From assembly GCF_005887115.1 (NCBI RefSeq), contig NZ_PNCJ01000041.1:1-64000 (forward strand): a stretch of DNA of 64,000 nt, in the 5' to 3' direction. The first letter of the stretch is position 1, and each line of letters begins with the position of its first letter. The notes beneath the pieces are model-generated. The model made no database searches. It was not told where the DNA came from and worked only from the letters and a program-made list of their open reading frames with translations. Shown here in pieces: positions 35,301 to 44,181 of the stretch. The position numbers were made by a program, and so were the translations under genes. The DNA is from Pseudoalteromonas rubra. GTDB taxonomy: Bacteria > Pseudomonadota > Gammaproteobacteria > Enterobacterales > Alteromonadaceae.

Positions 35301-36325
35301 AAGATGCGCCACAAGATGAAGGCACTCAAGAATCACATCAATGGTTAGCAAGTATGCCGGCTATTGAATTAAACTGTGATGACTGCAAAATTGCCCAGTA
35401 TCAGCTCGATAAGGTCAACCTGACATTAGCGGGTAATGGTGAAGAGTTGCTGATAAATCAGCTGAGCGTTGATAAGGGGGACCACTTGCTAACGGGCAAT
35501 GGGGGGTGGCGCGATGGTCGAACCTACTTTAATGGAACCCTTGTCAGTGACGATTTTGGTCAACTCATGGAAGAGTTTGATATTACCTCAAGCGTTCAGG
35601 ACTCCAGTGCTGATATTGAGTTTGTACTGAGTTGGGCTAAACCTCCTTATGAATTTGATGTTGCCAGCTTGGATGGAGAAGTTAAATGGCAACTGGGTGA
35701 GGGACATTTGGCGGAGATAAGTGATCATGGGGCACGCGTGTTTTCTTTACTCAGTCTGGATTCGCTGGTGCGCAAGCTCAAGCTAGACTTTCGTGACGTG
35801 TTTGCAAAAGGGTTTTTTTACAACCAAATTGATGGGACATTCCAGCTGAACAATGGAGTTGTCTATACGGAAGACACTCAATTGGATGGAGTGCCAGCTG
35901 ATTTGTCTGTCAGAGGCTATGCAGATCTAAATAGCCAGGCCATTGATTATGAATTGGCTGTGGCGCCTCAGGTCACCTCGAGTTTACCTGTTATTGTTGG
36001 CTGGATGGTTAACCCCGTGACGGGTCTTGCCGCATTAGCAATAGACAAGGTGATCCACTCCGCGCGCGTGATCTCAGAAATTAAGTTCAAAGTGACAGGC
36101 ACTATGACGGAACCTGTCGTCACGGAGCTGGACCGTAAGAGCCGGGAAGTTGAATTACCTAAACCTCCGAATGCTGAGCCTGATAACGCTGAGGGGCCAG
36201 CACAGCTTCAACAGGAAGTGAAACAAACTGAGCAGCCAGGAAAACAGGGCACACCGGAAGTCGGTACGAGTACTGCAGTTAAGACAGCTGCAGAACCTTC
36301 GATGGTTAACGAGGAAAAGCCATGA
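32366..36325 (+). CDS. yhdP: YhdP, AsmA-like inter-membrane phospholipid transport protein
   Basis: 1319 residues, a little longer than E. coli YhdP (1266). One membrane helix lies near the N-terminus (about 12-35, VTLVLLAVLVSLVKY), then a very long periplasmic beta-rich DUF3971 region and an AsmA-like C-terminal part with NNGVVYTEDTQLDGVPADLSVRGYADL. YhdP and its paralogues TamB and YdbH form bridge-like hydrophobic grooves that carry phospholipids to the outer membrane. The last ~60 residues are a polar, Pro/Glu/Gln-rich tail, probably disordered. It overlaps nit2 by four bases. Function complements Mla (found below), which returns misplaced lipids inward. Confidence 0.95.
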   Translation: MMQVKTVCFFCVRKIWQVFAVTLVLLAVLVSLVKYSLPYANEYKNDIESLLYQQLGVELNIGSISASWQGNGPALVLRDVSFEDNLRSPISLHIAQTSLQLNLVESVRQWRLVSNYFVLDGFDATLDIGAMTTDMEGSSGEFEQQALIEELFLGDTGHFAVQNSQVTLLLSDDTSHTLLVPDLIWQNSADMHHGEGQISLPGLSKGQVNARFRFHGQQLHAMAGDIFIDAQQVEITSWLQAYLDPQYSDVTSSVSMQLWAQLEQGQLKDVLVDWLPSHISWQQEQVDKQLGVQGGFLYLQPAQGGWALSSSELKLSQDKQSLAPMSIQGQFSEGERILWLQQLDLTYVAQLVSLTHFDWAKQVKTLSPFGQVAAARLLLEDGKPMSMWLALQDMGWLQNGGIPGFSGLNAELTLAPDRGVVTVSAQNQALQVEEQFIAPLAVNELNGDIHFYLDDAQQWHVLSNNLWLSNDDLSLALEMHLRLLDEPELDLYADVFGGDASIAGRYFPLQLMNENLVDYLNNGIQGGRLRHTQVLLSGPLSQFPYRGHQGRFEVLARIDQAKFAFAPDWAALHDGDVTLHFADERMDITVNQGTLLNQELDTGVVVSLADLEQTDLLTVNIAHTTEASTLAAFFSATPIADPLADILQVAQVQGDVTGNVDLLIDLASLDVNVLGSVEFTDNALYLQQPGMALDKLSGTLNFIDDNIELENTRALWRGMPLLFSLSGQGDSSRYRLGIETRLSADSDKLMPLTQGLMDGFVDGQALLAGSVMLDFTEQGFSYEANFRSDLHGAAIELPKPVGKQVNERMQLQAQVRGDDISNLISVALGEQLYFDGILDNNSGTIERAQLVLAKDNSALSEPGFNIAITQPQLSLAPWLPFIERIIEQVEQPSTEPGILPAFGELRAQVTQLNALELAVSDFELSLTPGAQGLQARLNGKELRAQVQIPDSKSTQPIQIQADYLRLNPIPIEENAVTAEDAPQDEGTQESHQWLASMPAIELNCDDCKIAQYQLDKVNLTLAGNGEELLINQLSVDKGDHLLTGNGGWRDGRTYFNGTLVSDDFGQLMEEFDITSSVQDSSADIEFVLSWAKPPYEFDVASLDGEVKWQLGEGHLAEISDHGARVFSLLSLDSLVRKLKLDFRDVFAKGFFYNQIDGTFQLNNGVVYTEDTQLDGVPADLSVRGYADLNSQAIDYELAVAPQVTSSLPVIVGWMVNPVTGLAALAIDKVIHSARVISEIKFKVTGTMTEPVVTELDRKSREVELPKPPNAEPDNAEGPAQLQQEVKQTEQPGKQGTPEVGTSTAVKTAAEPSMVNEEKP

Positions 36326-37146
36326 GTATCAGTCATATCTATACCGTGCAAATGTGTTCGGGGACACACCCTGCACACAACCTGAAGCAGTTGCGGGAAC
36401 TACTTAAGACACAGACCCTAAAGCAGCCTGCGTTGGTGTGTTTGCCCGAATCATGGCTGGCGTTTTGCGAAACGCCTCAACAGACACTGGCACAAGCTGA
36501 GGAAAGTCATAACTGGATCGGACAAATTCAACAGCTTTGTCGAGACTTTGATATTTGGTTAGCTGCGGGCACCATCGCGATTAAAGATGGTGAGGGTCGT
36601 TATTATGCTGCCAGCTTATTGTTTAACAATGAAGGGACTGAAGTTGCACGCTATAATAAGATCCATCTGTTTGATGCGGATGTTGCAGACAATGCGGGGC
36701 AATATCGGGAATCTACCTTGACCCGCGCCGGCGAAAACGTGGTCACTGTGGCAAGCCCTTTTGGCCGCATTGGGCTGAGTGTCTGCTATGATGTGCGCTT
36801 TCCAGGCCTTTATCAAATGATGCGTGAACAGGGAGCTGAGACAATACTGGTACCCAGTGCATTCACAACCGTAACCGGCGATGCGCATTGGCAGACTTTG
36901 TTGCGAGCGCGGGCGATAGAAACACAATGTTATGTGGTGGCTGCGGCTCAGGTTGGGCATCACGAAAATGGTCGGCAAACCTATGGCCATAGCATGATAG
37001 TGTCTCCCTGGGGGACTTGTTTGGCAGAAGCTTCAACCCAAGTGGAAATTATTCACGCACAAGTTGACCTGGCTGCACTACACGCCATCCGACAGAAAAT
37101 GCCGGTTGCGGCACATAACCGATTTAAGAGCGATTTTTATGAGTAA
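36322..37146 (+). CDS. Carbon-nitrogen hydrolase (Nit/omega-amidase family)
   Basis: 274 residues with the nitrilase-superfamily triad: Glu in CLPESWLAF (about 43), Lys in RYNKIHLFD (about 113) and Cys in SVCYDVRFPGLY (about 155). The family hydrolyses carbon-nitrogen bonds; the closest functional match is Nit1/Nit2-type deaminated glutathione or omega-amidase, but specificity is inference. Located between yhdP and tldD in the same operon, overlapping both (four bases and eight bases). Confidence 0.88.
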   Translation: MSISHIYTVQMCSGTHPAHNLKQLRELLKTQTLKQPALVCLPESWLAFCETPQQTLAQAEESHNWIGQIQQLCRDFDIWLAAGTIAIKDGEGRYYAASLLFNNEGTEVARYNKIHLFDADVADNAGQYRESTLTRAGENVVTVASPFGRIGLSVCYDVRFPGLYQMMREQGAETILVPSAFTTVTGDAHWQTLLRARAIETQCYVVAAAQVGHHENGRQTYGHSMIVSPWGTCLAEASTQVEIIHAQVDLAALHAIRQKMPVAAHNRFKSDFYE

Positions 37147-38593
37147 TTTTGGTAGCGAGCACGTTGAACAACATTTACTGACTGACAGTGACTTAACCCG
37201 TGAGCAGCTGCAGCAGACGCTGGCATACATTCATCAGCACAAGGTGGATTATGCTGATCTGTATTTCCAATCCAGCTATCACGAGACCTGGGTGCTGGAA
37301 GATGGGTCTGTCAAAGAGGGGAGTTACAATATAGAACGCGGTGTTGGAGTGCGTGCTGTGAGTGGTGAAAAAACTGGTTTTAGTTACTCAGATGCCATAA
37401 ATATGGAAGCATTAAATCAGGCAGCTATGGCGGCCAGAAGCATTGCACAGCAGGGGGAAGACAAGCAGGTGCAGGTGTTCAGTGATGTTAAAGCCGCGAC
37501 CCAGTTTGAGGCAACTCAGCCGCTGCTGAGTATGAGTGATTCTGAAAAAGTTGCTTTATTACGCGAACTAGAAGCCGCAATCCGTGAATTGGCTCCGGAG
37601 GCTGAGCAGGTAGTAAGTTCAATGGCGGCTGTATACGAGGAAGTATTGGTTGCGGCCAGTGATGGCACGTTTGCAACGGATATTCGTCCTCTGGTACGTT
37701 TAAATTGTTCTGTATTATTGGCTAAAAATGGTCGCCGGGAGCGCGGTAGCGCGGGGGGCGGCGCACGTCTGGACTACAACTATTTTCGCGAGTTGGTAGA
37801 TGGCAAACCGCGCTGGCAACAATACGTCTCCAAAGCCGTTCACCAAGCCCGGGTAAACCTGGAAGCAGTTGATGCGCCAGCGGGCACTATGCCTGTGGTA
37901 TTGGGTGCTGGCTGGCCTGGTGTGTTACTGCATGAAGCTGTTGGCCATGGTCTTGAAGGCGACTTTAATCGCAAAGGAGCATCTGCGTTTAGCGGTCGTG
38001 TCGGTGAGCAAGTGGCATCCAGCCTGTGTACTGTGGTAGACGATGGTACTATGAATGATCGCCGAGGCTCATTGAACATTGATGATGAAGGGACGCCGGC
38101 CGGTTATAACGTCCTCATCGAAAAGGGGGTGTTGAAAGGTTATATGCAGGATAAGCTCAATGCCAGGTTGATGGGCGTGGCGCCGACAGGTAATGCCAGA
38201 CGTGAATCATACGCACACTTACCAATGCCAAGAATGACCAATACCTATATGCTGCCTGGTGAACATAGCCAGAGCGAGATAATTGCCTCGGTCAAGAAGG
38301 GGATTTTCGCTCCTAACTTCGGTGGTGGTCAGGTGGACATTACATCTGGTAAGTTCGTGTTTTCTGCATCTGAGGCCTATTTGATTGAAGATGGTAAAGT
38401 TACACAGCCCATAAAAGGCGCTACGCTGATCGGTAATGGCCCAGATGTAATGCAAAAAATTTCAATGGTAGGTAATGATCTGGAATTAGATACGGGTGTC
38501 GGTGTCTGTGGTAAAAACGGTCAGAGTGTGCCTGTTGGAGTGGGTCAGCCTAGCTTGAAAATTGATGAGCTCACTGTCGGTGGTACGGCATAA
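37139..38593 (+). CDS. tldD: Metalloprotease subunit TldD
   Basis: 484 residues (E. coli 481). The zinc-binding motif HEAVGH is present (HEAVGHGLEGDF, about residue 264), and GTPAGYNVLIEKG and MPRMTNTYM are family features. TldD and TldE (PmbA) form a heteromeric metallopeptidase that trims antibiotic peptide precursors such as microcin B17 and, with CcdA, degrades the antitoxin. The start at 37139 (ATGAGTAATTTT) overlaps the nit2 stop; a longer frame opening at 37064 lies within nit2 and lacks family resemblance. pmbA lies 770 bases downstream. Confidence 0.95.
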   Translation: MSNFGSEHVEQHLLTDSDLTREQLQQTLAYIHQHKVDYADLYFQSSYHETWVLEDGSVKEGSYNIERGVGVRAVSGEKTGFSYSDAINMEALNQAAMAARSIAQQGEDKQVQVFSDVKAATQFEATQPLLSMSDSEKVALLRELEAAIRELAPEAEQVVSSMAAVYEEVLVAASDGTFATDIRPLVRLNCSVLLAKNGRRERGSAGGGARLDYNYFRELVDGKPRWQQYVSKAVHQARVNLEAVDAPAGTMPVVLGAGWPGVLLHEAVGHGLEGDFNRKGASAFSGRVGEQVASSLCTVVDDGTMNDRRGSLNIDDEGTPAGYNVLIEKGVLKGYMQDKLNARLMGVAPTGNARRESYAHLPMPRMTNTYMLPGEHSQSEIIASVKKGIFAPNFGGGQVDITSGKFVFSASEAYLIEDGKVTQPIKGATLIGNGPDVMQKISMVGNDLELDTGVGVCGKNGQSVPVGVGQPSLKIDELTVGGTA

Positions 38594-38651
38594 GAAGTCA
38601 CCCGCAGTAGAACAAAGTGCGTGATACTGCGGGTAGATAGAGCGACTATTG

Positions 38652-39173
38652 TTATGGCAAGATCAATTCTTTAAGCAACTGAAATAGCTCTTTGTATCCT
38701 TTCCCCGGTTTCTCCGCTTGTTGCTCTTTTTTTGCCTGACGAACTAATTGCCTGAGTTTTTGACGTTCCAGCGTCGGGTGCTGATCAAGCAGGGCGTTGA
38801 TCTTGTCGTCTCCTTTGGCGATCAGTTCATCTCTGAGTTTTTCGACCTGATTGAGCAATACATCGGCCTGGTTGTTCCTGTTTAATATCAGGTCCAAGCT
38901 TTGCTGTAATTCATCCACATTACTGGTGGTACGCAATTGTTTGGCGATGAAGTTCAGATGACGGCGGTAAGCATCATGTTTACCACGCAGTTTATCGGCC
39001 AAATCCATAGCTGCAACCAGCTCAGGGGTGAGTGGGATCTTTTCTCTTTGTTTTTTACCTAACTGGGCGATATCAACACCAAGCTGGTGGTACTGCTGTG
39101 CATCGCGTTTCAGTTCGCTTTTCGAGACATAAATAATTTCTTCTTCTGGCTCTGGAGTCGGTTTTTTGGCCAT
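38652..39173 (-). CDS. darP: DarP/YjgA ribosome-associated protein (UPF0307)
   Basis: 173 residues, highly charged and mostly helical, matching the E. coli YjgA family (DUF615): KSELKRDAQQYHQLG and LRQLVRQAKKEQQAEKPGKGYKELFQLLKEL are conserved. YjgA/DarP associates with late 50S precursors. Start chosen at 39173 (MAKKPTPEPEE); the longer ATG at 39275 would add 34 residues, Cys/Tyr-rich, unlike the family. Divergent from pmbA, as in E. coli. Confidence 0.9.
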   Translation of the reverse strand: MAKKPTPEPEEEIIYVSKSELKRDAQQYHQLGVDIAQLGKKQREKIPLTPELVAAMDLADKLRGKHDAYRRHLNFIAKQLRTTSNVDELQQSLDLILNRNNQADVLLNQVEKLRDELIAKGDDKINALLDQHPTLERQKLRQLVRQAKKEQQAEKPGKGYKELFQLLKELILP

Positions 39174-39366
39174 GGTGTCGCACTTACTTAAGTTATTAAT
39201 GAACAGATTATACCAGAAGTAAGAAAAGCAGTAACGTTTGCAATAACACCTGCATATGATGCGTGCATTATACACGCAAGGTAACCAGAATCTTTGTGCG
39301 AGCCACAGCGTAATGGCCCGGGCTGTGTTAGGATTAAGGAAGAACTATGATTTGTGGAAGAAAAAC

Positions 39367-40713
39367 ATGAGCCAGCAGCAAGATCCCATTTGGACGCAGA
39401 TTGATGAAGTAAAACAGGCAGTGTCCGATGTCCTTGACTACGCAAAGCAACTTGGCGCAACCTCTGCTGAGGCGTCGATGAGCCGGACTTCGGGTTTGTC
39501 AGTCAGCACCCGTATGGGTGAAGTTGAAACGATAGAATTTAATCAAGATGGTGGACTGGGGCTGAGTGTGTATGTGGGTCAGCACAAAGGCTCTGCATCA
39601 ACTGCCGATCTGGGTCATAGCGCCTTACGCTCGGTGGTGGAAAAAGCGGTTGAAATTGCCAAGTTTACCTCCGACGATCCGTGCAATGGTGTGGCCGATG
39701 CGGATCTAATGCCAACACAAGTACCTGATTTGGATCTGTTTCACCCTTGGGCTCTGACCCCAGAAGAAGGTGTAAAGCGATGTCTTGAAGCCGAGCAGGC
39801 TGCATTGAATTTCGATCCTCGCATTGTCAACTCTGATGGGGCCAGTGTGGCCAGTCATCAGGGGTTGCGTGTTTATGGCAATAGCCATGGTTTTTTGGCA
39901 GGGTTCCCGCGTACCCGACATACTTTAAGTACCATGGTGATTGGCGAAGAAAATGGCGTGATGCAACGCGACAACGCCTACTCAATTTCACGTTTGCATA
40001 CTCAACTGCGTGATGCCACAGCCGTGGGGGTGGAAGCGGCAGAGTCAACACTGGCAAAGTTAAATAGCCGTAAGCTGGATACCATGCGGGTGCCTGTGGT
40101 GTTTCGTGCGGACATTGCTAACAGCCTGTTTGGTCATTTGGTATCGGCAATTGGTGGTGGTGCCTTATATCGCAAGTCGAGTTTCTTGTTGGATAGTCTG
40201 GGAAGCGAAGTGTTTGACCCTTGTGTGTCTATAAAGGAGCAGCCGCACATGCTTCAGGCCTTGGCGTCTAGCCCGTTTGATGCGGAAGGTGTCAGAACAA
40301 CAGCACGCGATATTATCAGTAATGGTGTGTTGGAAACATATCTGTTACCCAGCTATGCCGCCAGACGCTTAGGTATGCGCAGCACTGGTCATGCCGGCGG
40401 GATCCACAACTGGCTGGTGCAAGCAACAGAACCTGATCTTGCTGCTGTGTTACGCACAATGGGACGCGGCTTGTTGGTAACTGAGTTAATGGGTCAGGGG
40501 GTGAACACTGTGACTGGCGACTACTCGCGCGGCGCTGCTGGTTTTTGGGTGGAAAATGGAGAGATTCAATATCCGGTCAGTGAGATTACCATTGCCGGCA
40601 ATCTCAAAGAGATGTTTAAGTCAGTCAAAGCAATTGGCGGAGACATTGAAACTCGAGGTGCAGTACAAACTGGCTCAGTGCTTATTGAAAGCATGCAAAT
40701 TGCTGGTCAGTAA
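39367..40713 (+). CDS. pmbA: Metalloprotease subunit TldE/PmbA
   Basis: 448 residues (E. coli PmbA 450). It shares the TldD/TldE fold but has no HExxxH motif, as expected for the regulatory partner. Recognisable stretches include GLGLSVYVGQHKGSAST-like and GHLVSAIGGGALYRKSSFL. Start at 39367 has a GGAAG ribosome binding site seven bases upstream; upstream in-frame ATGs from 39256 are not used. Together with TldD it forms the peptidase that processes small modified peptides. Confidence 0.94.
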   Translation: MSQQQDPIWTQIDEVKQAVSDVLDYAKQLGATSAEASMSRTSGLSVSTRMGEVETIEFNQDGGLGLSVYVGQHKGSASTADLGHSALRSVVEKAVEIAKFTSDDPCNGVADADLMPTQVPDLDLFHPWALTPEEGVKRCLEAEQAALNFDPRIVNSDGASVASHQGLRVYGNSHGFLAGFPRTRHTLSTMVIGEENGVMQRDNAYSISRLHTQLRDATAVGVEAAESTLAKLNSRKLDTMRVPVVFRADIANSLFGHLVSAIGGGALYRKSSFLLDSLGSEVFDPCVSIKEQPHMLQALASSPFDAEGVRTTARDIISNGVLETYLLPSYAARRLGMRSTGHAGGIHNWLVQATEPDLAAVLRTMGRGLLVTELMGQGVNTVTGDYSRGAAGFWVENGEIQYPVSEITIAGNLKEMFKSVKAIGGDIETRGAVQTGSVLIESMQIAGQ

Positions 40714-40737
40714 TAATTATCGCTGAAGACCGGCTGC

Positions 40738-42096
40738 TTAAACCAGCAGCCAGGTTGCAGTGCCCAGGAAGGCAAAAATACCTACGATATCGGTGACCGT
40801 CGTCAGCACCACACTGCCTGCCAGAGCTGGGTCTATGTTCATTCTTTTTAGAATTAGAGGAATGCTGGCACCAGCAATACCTGCGGCGACAAGGTTCATA
40901 AACATTGCAAAGGCGATCACGCCACCGAGTACAAAATCCCATTGCCACAGTGCTATCACACCAGCAATGAGCAGTGACCATAGCAGGCCGTTGAGTGCCC
41001 CAATCGCTAACTCTTTTCCGAGCAGAAAGCGTTGGTTAGTGGCATTTACGTGGCCAAGTGCAATACCACGAATAACCAGAGTCAGAGTCTGACTACCGGC
41101 AACCCCACCCATACTTGGAACTATGCCATTTAAGACAGCCAGGATTGGTAAAATATCTAAGGTGCCTTCAAAAAAGCTGGCAACAAAAGCGGCCATCAGT
41201 GCAGTAAGTAGATTGATCCCCAACCAGATTGAACGGCGCCGGCTACTTTTCCATACTGGCGCAAAGGTATCTTCCTCGTCATCAAGACCAGCCATACTCA
41301 TCAGGCTGTGCTCTGCATCTTCACGAATAACATCAACGATGTCATCGATGGTGATACGGCCCAGCAGATGTGCGTTATCGTCGACGACCGGGGCTGAGAT
41401 CCAGTTGTGACGCTCAAACAATTGAGCGACATCGCTTTCATCCATGGAAATGGGGATGGTCTCACGCTCATCATTCATAAGCTCCTTGACGAGCTTATCA
41501 GGCTGGCTGGTGAGTAACATACTGATAGACAGGGATCCCAAAAAGCAATTGTCTTTGTCAACGACATACAGGTCATCGGTACCAGCAGGCAGATCACCTT
41601 TAAGGCGCAAGTAACGCAAGACAACGTCCAAAGACACATCCGGGCGAATAGTCACCGTATCTGTGTTCATCAGGGCGCCAGCGGAGTGCTCTACATAAGA
41701 TAGCGCCTGTGTCGCTCTGGCTCTGTCTTGCGAATCCATAGCACCGATAACATCCTGATAAACAGGGTCTGGCAGGCTTCTCAGGACCTCACCAAGGTCG
41801 TCATCGTCCATGTCCTCGGTTGCCGCAGCAATGAGCTCAGGTTCCATCTTGGCGATGATGCTAAGTCGTACGTCTTCTGACAGCTCTTCTAATACGTCAC
41901 CCTGAATATCCGGGTCAACCAACTGCCAAAGCAGCGTTCTGACCTTATGCGGAGAGGACTCAAGGAGTAATGCGGTGTCGCAGGGTGGAATTTCGGCTAA
42001 TGTGCGCCTGACTTGAACAAACTGACCACTGTTGAGGGCATTGGTAACTTGCTGTAATAGCTCCAGTGTGTAGTCTTGTTCAAAAACTTCAGGCAT
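40738..42096 (-). CDS. mgtE: MgtE-family magnesium transporter
   Basis: 452 residues. The N-terminal half has a helical N domain (about 1-130) and two CBS domains (about 135-255), which sense cytoplasmic Mg2+; the C-terminal half has five hydrophobic helices with the pore motif PSMGGVAGSQTLTL and GHVNATNQRFLLGKE. MgtE is a Mg2+ channel gated by the CBS region. The ATG at 42096 has a GGGAC ribosome binding site; the TTG at 42123 would lengthen it by nine residues. It follows npr on the same strand after 181 bases, where I see no Mg-sensing riboswitch fold. Confidence 0.94.
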   Translation of the reverse strand: MPEVFEQDYTLELLQQVTNALNSGQFVQVRRTLAEIPPCDTALLLESSPHKVRTLLWQLVDPDIQGDVLEELSEDVRLSIIAKMEPELIAAATEDMDDDDLGEVLRSLPDPVYQDVIGAMDSQDRARATQALSYVEHSAGALMNTDTVTIRPDVSLDVVLRYLRLKGDLPAGTDDLYVVDKDNCFLGSLSISMLLTSQPDKLVKELMNDERETIPISMDESDVAQLFERHNWISAPVVDDNAHLLGRITIDDIVDVIREDAEHSLMSMAGLDDEEDTFAPVWKSSRRRSIWLGINLLTALMAAFVASFFEGTLDILPILAVLNGIVPSMGGVAGSQTLTLVIRGIALGHVNATNQRFLLGKELAIGALNGLLWSLLIAGVIALWQWDFVLGGVIAFAMFMNLVAAGIAGASIPLILKRMNIDPALAGSVVLTTVTDIVGIFAFLGTATWLLV

Positions 42097-42277
42097 AGGC
42101 GTCCCAGATTGGATAGTCGACAATTAAGCTTGTCATGAGTGTAAAGCGCACTGATTATAGGCTTATGATAATTATAGCTGTTTTAATATCAATTAGTATA
42201 ACTAAAAAAGTAGCATTAAGTGATGCAAATAGCCTTGTCAGGGCGCATGTGGTGGCTGTGTAAAAAGGGGAAGAGCG

Positions 42278-42556
42278 TTACTCGGATTCGTTAAATTTGT
42301 CGTCTATCAGATTACCAATTGCACTTAAAGCTTGCTCGGCATCAGGCCCTTCACATACGACTTTGACTTCCTTACCCTGGCTGCTTTCCAGCAGCAGTAG
42401 CGCCAACACGCTGTCGCCCTCAGCCGCTTTGTCTCCCTGAAAGAGCATGATATTGGCATCGAACTGAGCGGAAAGCTCAGCCAGAACACTGGCTGCACGA
42501 GCATGCAGGCCCAATTTATTTTGGATCAAAAAGGTATCTTCAAAGCGTTGTGTCAT
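42278..42556 (-). CDS. ptsO: Nitrogen PTS phosphocarrier NPr
   Basis: 92 residues, HPr-like. The phosphorylated His is in KLGLHARAAS (about 18). NPr accepts phosphate from EI-Ntr (PtsP) and passes it to EIIA-Ntr (PtsN), encoded three genes upstream. Overlaps rapZ by four bases (ATGA). The order rpoN-hpf-ptsN-rapZ-npr is the same as in E. coli. Confidence 0.95.
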   Translation of the reverse strand: MTQRFEDTFLIQNKLGLHARAASVLAELSAQFDANIMLFQGDKAAEGDSVLALLLLESSQGKEVKVVCEGPDAEQALSAIGNLIDDKFNESE

Positions 42557-43398
42557 TTTTCTTGTTCGCGGTGATGGATTTTCACGTTGCTATGTGTTCG
42601 GGCAAAGCGCTCACCCAACGTTTGAGCCAAGTAAACAGAGCGATGTTGACCGCCAGTACAACCAATTGAAATTGTCAGATAACTGCGGTTGTTACGCTCA
42701 AGGTGTGGTAGCCAGGTTTGCACAAAGGTTTGTATTTGCCAGGTGAACTTTTGTACCAGGCTATGGCTAGCTAGATAGTCAATGACAGGCTTATCTAATC
42801 CAGTCAAAGGCTTAAGCTCTGGCTCCCAGTGAGGGTTAGGGAGAAAACGGGCATCAAAAACATAATCAGCTTCTTTGGGGATACCATGTTTAAAACCAAA
42901 TGATTCGAACGTAATAATTAATTGCTTGTCTTTTTTACCCAGTATTTTCTCACGGATCTGCTCTGCGAGCTGATGAATGCTCATGTCCGTTGTATCGATT
43001 GTAATATTAGCGCGGCGGATCAATGGGTCCAGCAGCTCTTTTTCTTTTTTGATCGCTTTGTCTAGCGATAGATCCGCTAATGACAGTGGGTGCAGACGGC
43101 GTGTTTCTGAGAAGCGGCGGATCAGGATTTGATCTTCACTATCCAGGTAAAAAATATTTGGCTCAGCAAAGCCCGGTAAATACTCCAGGATATCGTCGAG
43201 TTCTTGTTGATCTTTTGGCAGGTTGCGCACATCAATACTGACGGCAATTTTATCGTAGCTGTCGGATACACTGCGCACTAACGCGGGCAGAAGGTTAACA
43301 GGGATATTATCGGCGCAGTAGTAACCAAGGTCTTCCAGTACACGCAAAGCGACCGATTTTCCCGAGCCAGAACGACCACTGACAATAATTAGCTGCAC
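42553..43398 (-). CDS. rapZ: RNase adapter protein RapZ
   Basis: 281 residues (E. coli 284). Walker A GRSGSGKS at 8-15; the conserved C-terminal half holds IGCTGGQHRSVYLAQTLGERF. In E. coli RapZ binds the small RNA GlmZ and directs RNase E to it, lowering GlmS; outside enterobacteria its RNA partners may differ. It is 12 bases after ptsN. Confidence 0.96.
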   Translation of the reverse strand: MQLIIVSGRSGSGKSVALRVLEDLGYYCADNIPVNLLPALVRSVSDSYDKIAVSIDVRNLPKDQQELDDILEYLPGFAEPNIFYLDSEDQILIRRFSETRRLHPLSLADLSLDKAIKKEKELLDPLIRRANITIDTTDMSIHQLAEQIREKILGKKDKQLIITFESFGFKHGIPKEADYVFDARFLPNPHWEPELKPLTGLDKPVIDYLASHSLVQKFTWQIQTFVQTWLPHLERNNRSYLTISIGCTGGQHRSVYLAQTLGERFARTHSNVKIHHREQEK

Positions 43399-43410
43399 AA
43401 AAACTCTCCG

Positions 43411-43866
43411 TTAGTTGTCAAACTCTTCAATTATCGAGAATAACTCCTGATCATCGTGAGCTTGTCTGATACGTTTACAAAACACCTTGTTTTTAAGTTT
43501 ATCAGCGATTGTTGCCAAGGTCTGCAAATGTTGTTGATTTTCTCCCTCGGGTACGATGAGTGCCACAAAAATGTCGACGGGTTGATTGTCGATGGCGTCA
43601 AAAGCAATACCTTGTTGGTTAACGAGGAGCATAGCGACGACTTTATCGATCCCCGGAAGGCGGCCGTGGGGTAATGCAATCCCCTTGCCGATACCTGTGC
43701 TGCCAAGTTTTTCTCTACTGAGTAGCGAATCCAGAATATCATGGGCATTGCTGTCTGGCAGCTGACTATGTGCCAACTCGCTGATGTATTCTAAAATACG
43801 TTTTTTGCTATTAAAAAGGACCGCAGCTTTGCTGCAGTCCTGTGAAATCAATGAGCTTAGTTTCAT
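43411..43866 (-). CDS. ptsN: Nitrogen PTS EIIA component
   Basis: 151 residues. The phospho-acceptor His is in GIALPHGRLPG (about 66), typical of EIIA-Ntr. PtsN modulates potassium transport, stress responses and sigma-54-linked processes depending on its phosphorylation. It sits between hpf and rapZ, two bases after hpf. Confidence 0.95.
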   Translation of the reverse strand: MKLSSLISQDCSKAAVLFNSKKRILEYISELAHSQLPDSNAHDILDSLLSREKLGSTGIGKGIALPHGRLPGIDKVVAMLLVNQQGIAFDAIDNQPVDIFVALIVPEGENQQHLQTLATIADKLKNKVFCKRIRQAHDDQELFSIIEEFDN

Positions 43867-43868
43867 GA

Positions 43869-44156
43869 TTAGTGTCGAGTTAGCTTCTCTTTGTGCTTGA
43901 TCACCTGACGATCAAGCTTATCGATGAGTCCGTCTATTGCGGCATACATATCCCGGTGTTCGGTCGAGGCGAAAATCTCCCCTCCGTTCACATGTAATGT
44001 GGCTTCTGCTTTTTGGATGAGCTTTTCGACATCTAGGATGACATGCACATTGTTGATGTGATCAAAGTGCCTTTCTAGCTTCGCAAACTTGTTTGTTACA
44101 TAGTCTCTTAACGAATCGGTGATTTCTACATGTCGACCAGTTAAATTTAGTTGCAT
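43869..44156 (-). CDS. hpf: Ribosome hibernation promoting factor
   Basis: 95 residues, the short HPF/YhbH form (E. coli 95). MQLNLTGRHVEITDSLRDYV and the final HKEKLT are characteristic. HPF promotes 100S ribosome dimers in stationary phase. The ATG at 44156 has AAGG at the right distance (nine bases), while the ATG two codons upstream (44162) is too close to it. Confidence 0.94.
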   Translation of the reverse strand: MQLNLTGRHVEITDSLRDYVTNKFAKLERHFDHINNVHVILDVEKLIQKAEATLHVNGGEIFASTEHRDMYAAIDGLIDKLDRQVIKHKEKLTRH

Positions 44157-44181
44157 AAGCATTTTCCTTCTGTAGTTACGT

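Noticed and set aside
37064..37138. Upstream extension of tldD
   Set aside because: It lies inside the nit2 gene, and the E. coli-length protein starts at 37139 behind overlapping stop/start codons.
39256..39366. Upstream extension of pmbA
   Set aside because: The extra residues do not resemble PmbA; ATG 39367 has a GGAAG ribosome binding site and gives the usual length.
42097..42277. Magnesium riboswitch before mgtE
   Set aside because: I could not find the conserved M-box pattern or a paired terminator; the gap is just AT-rich.
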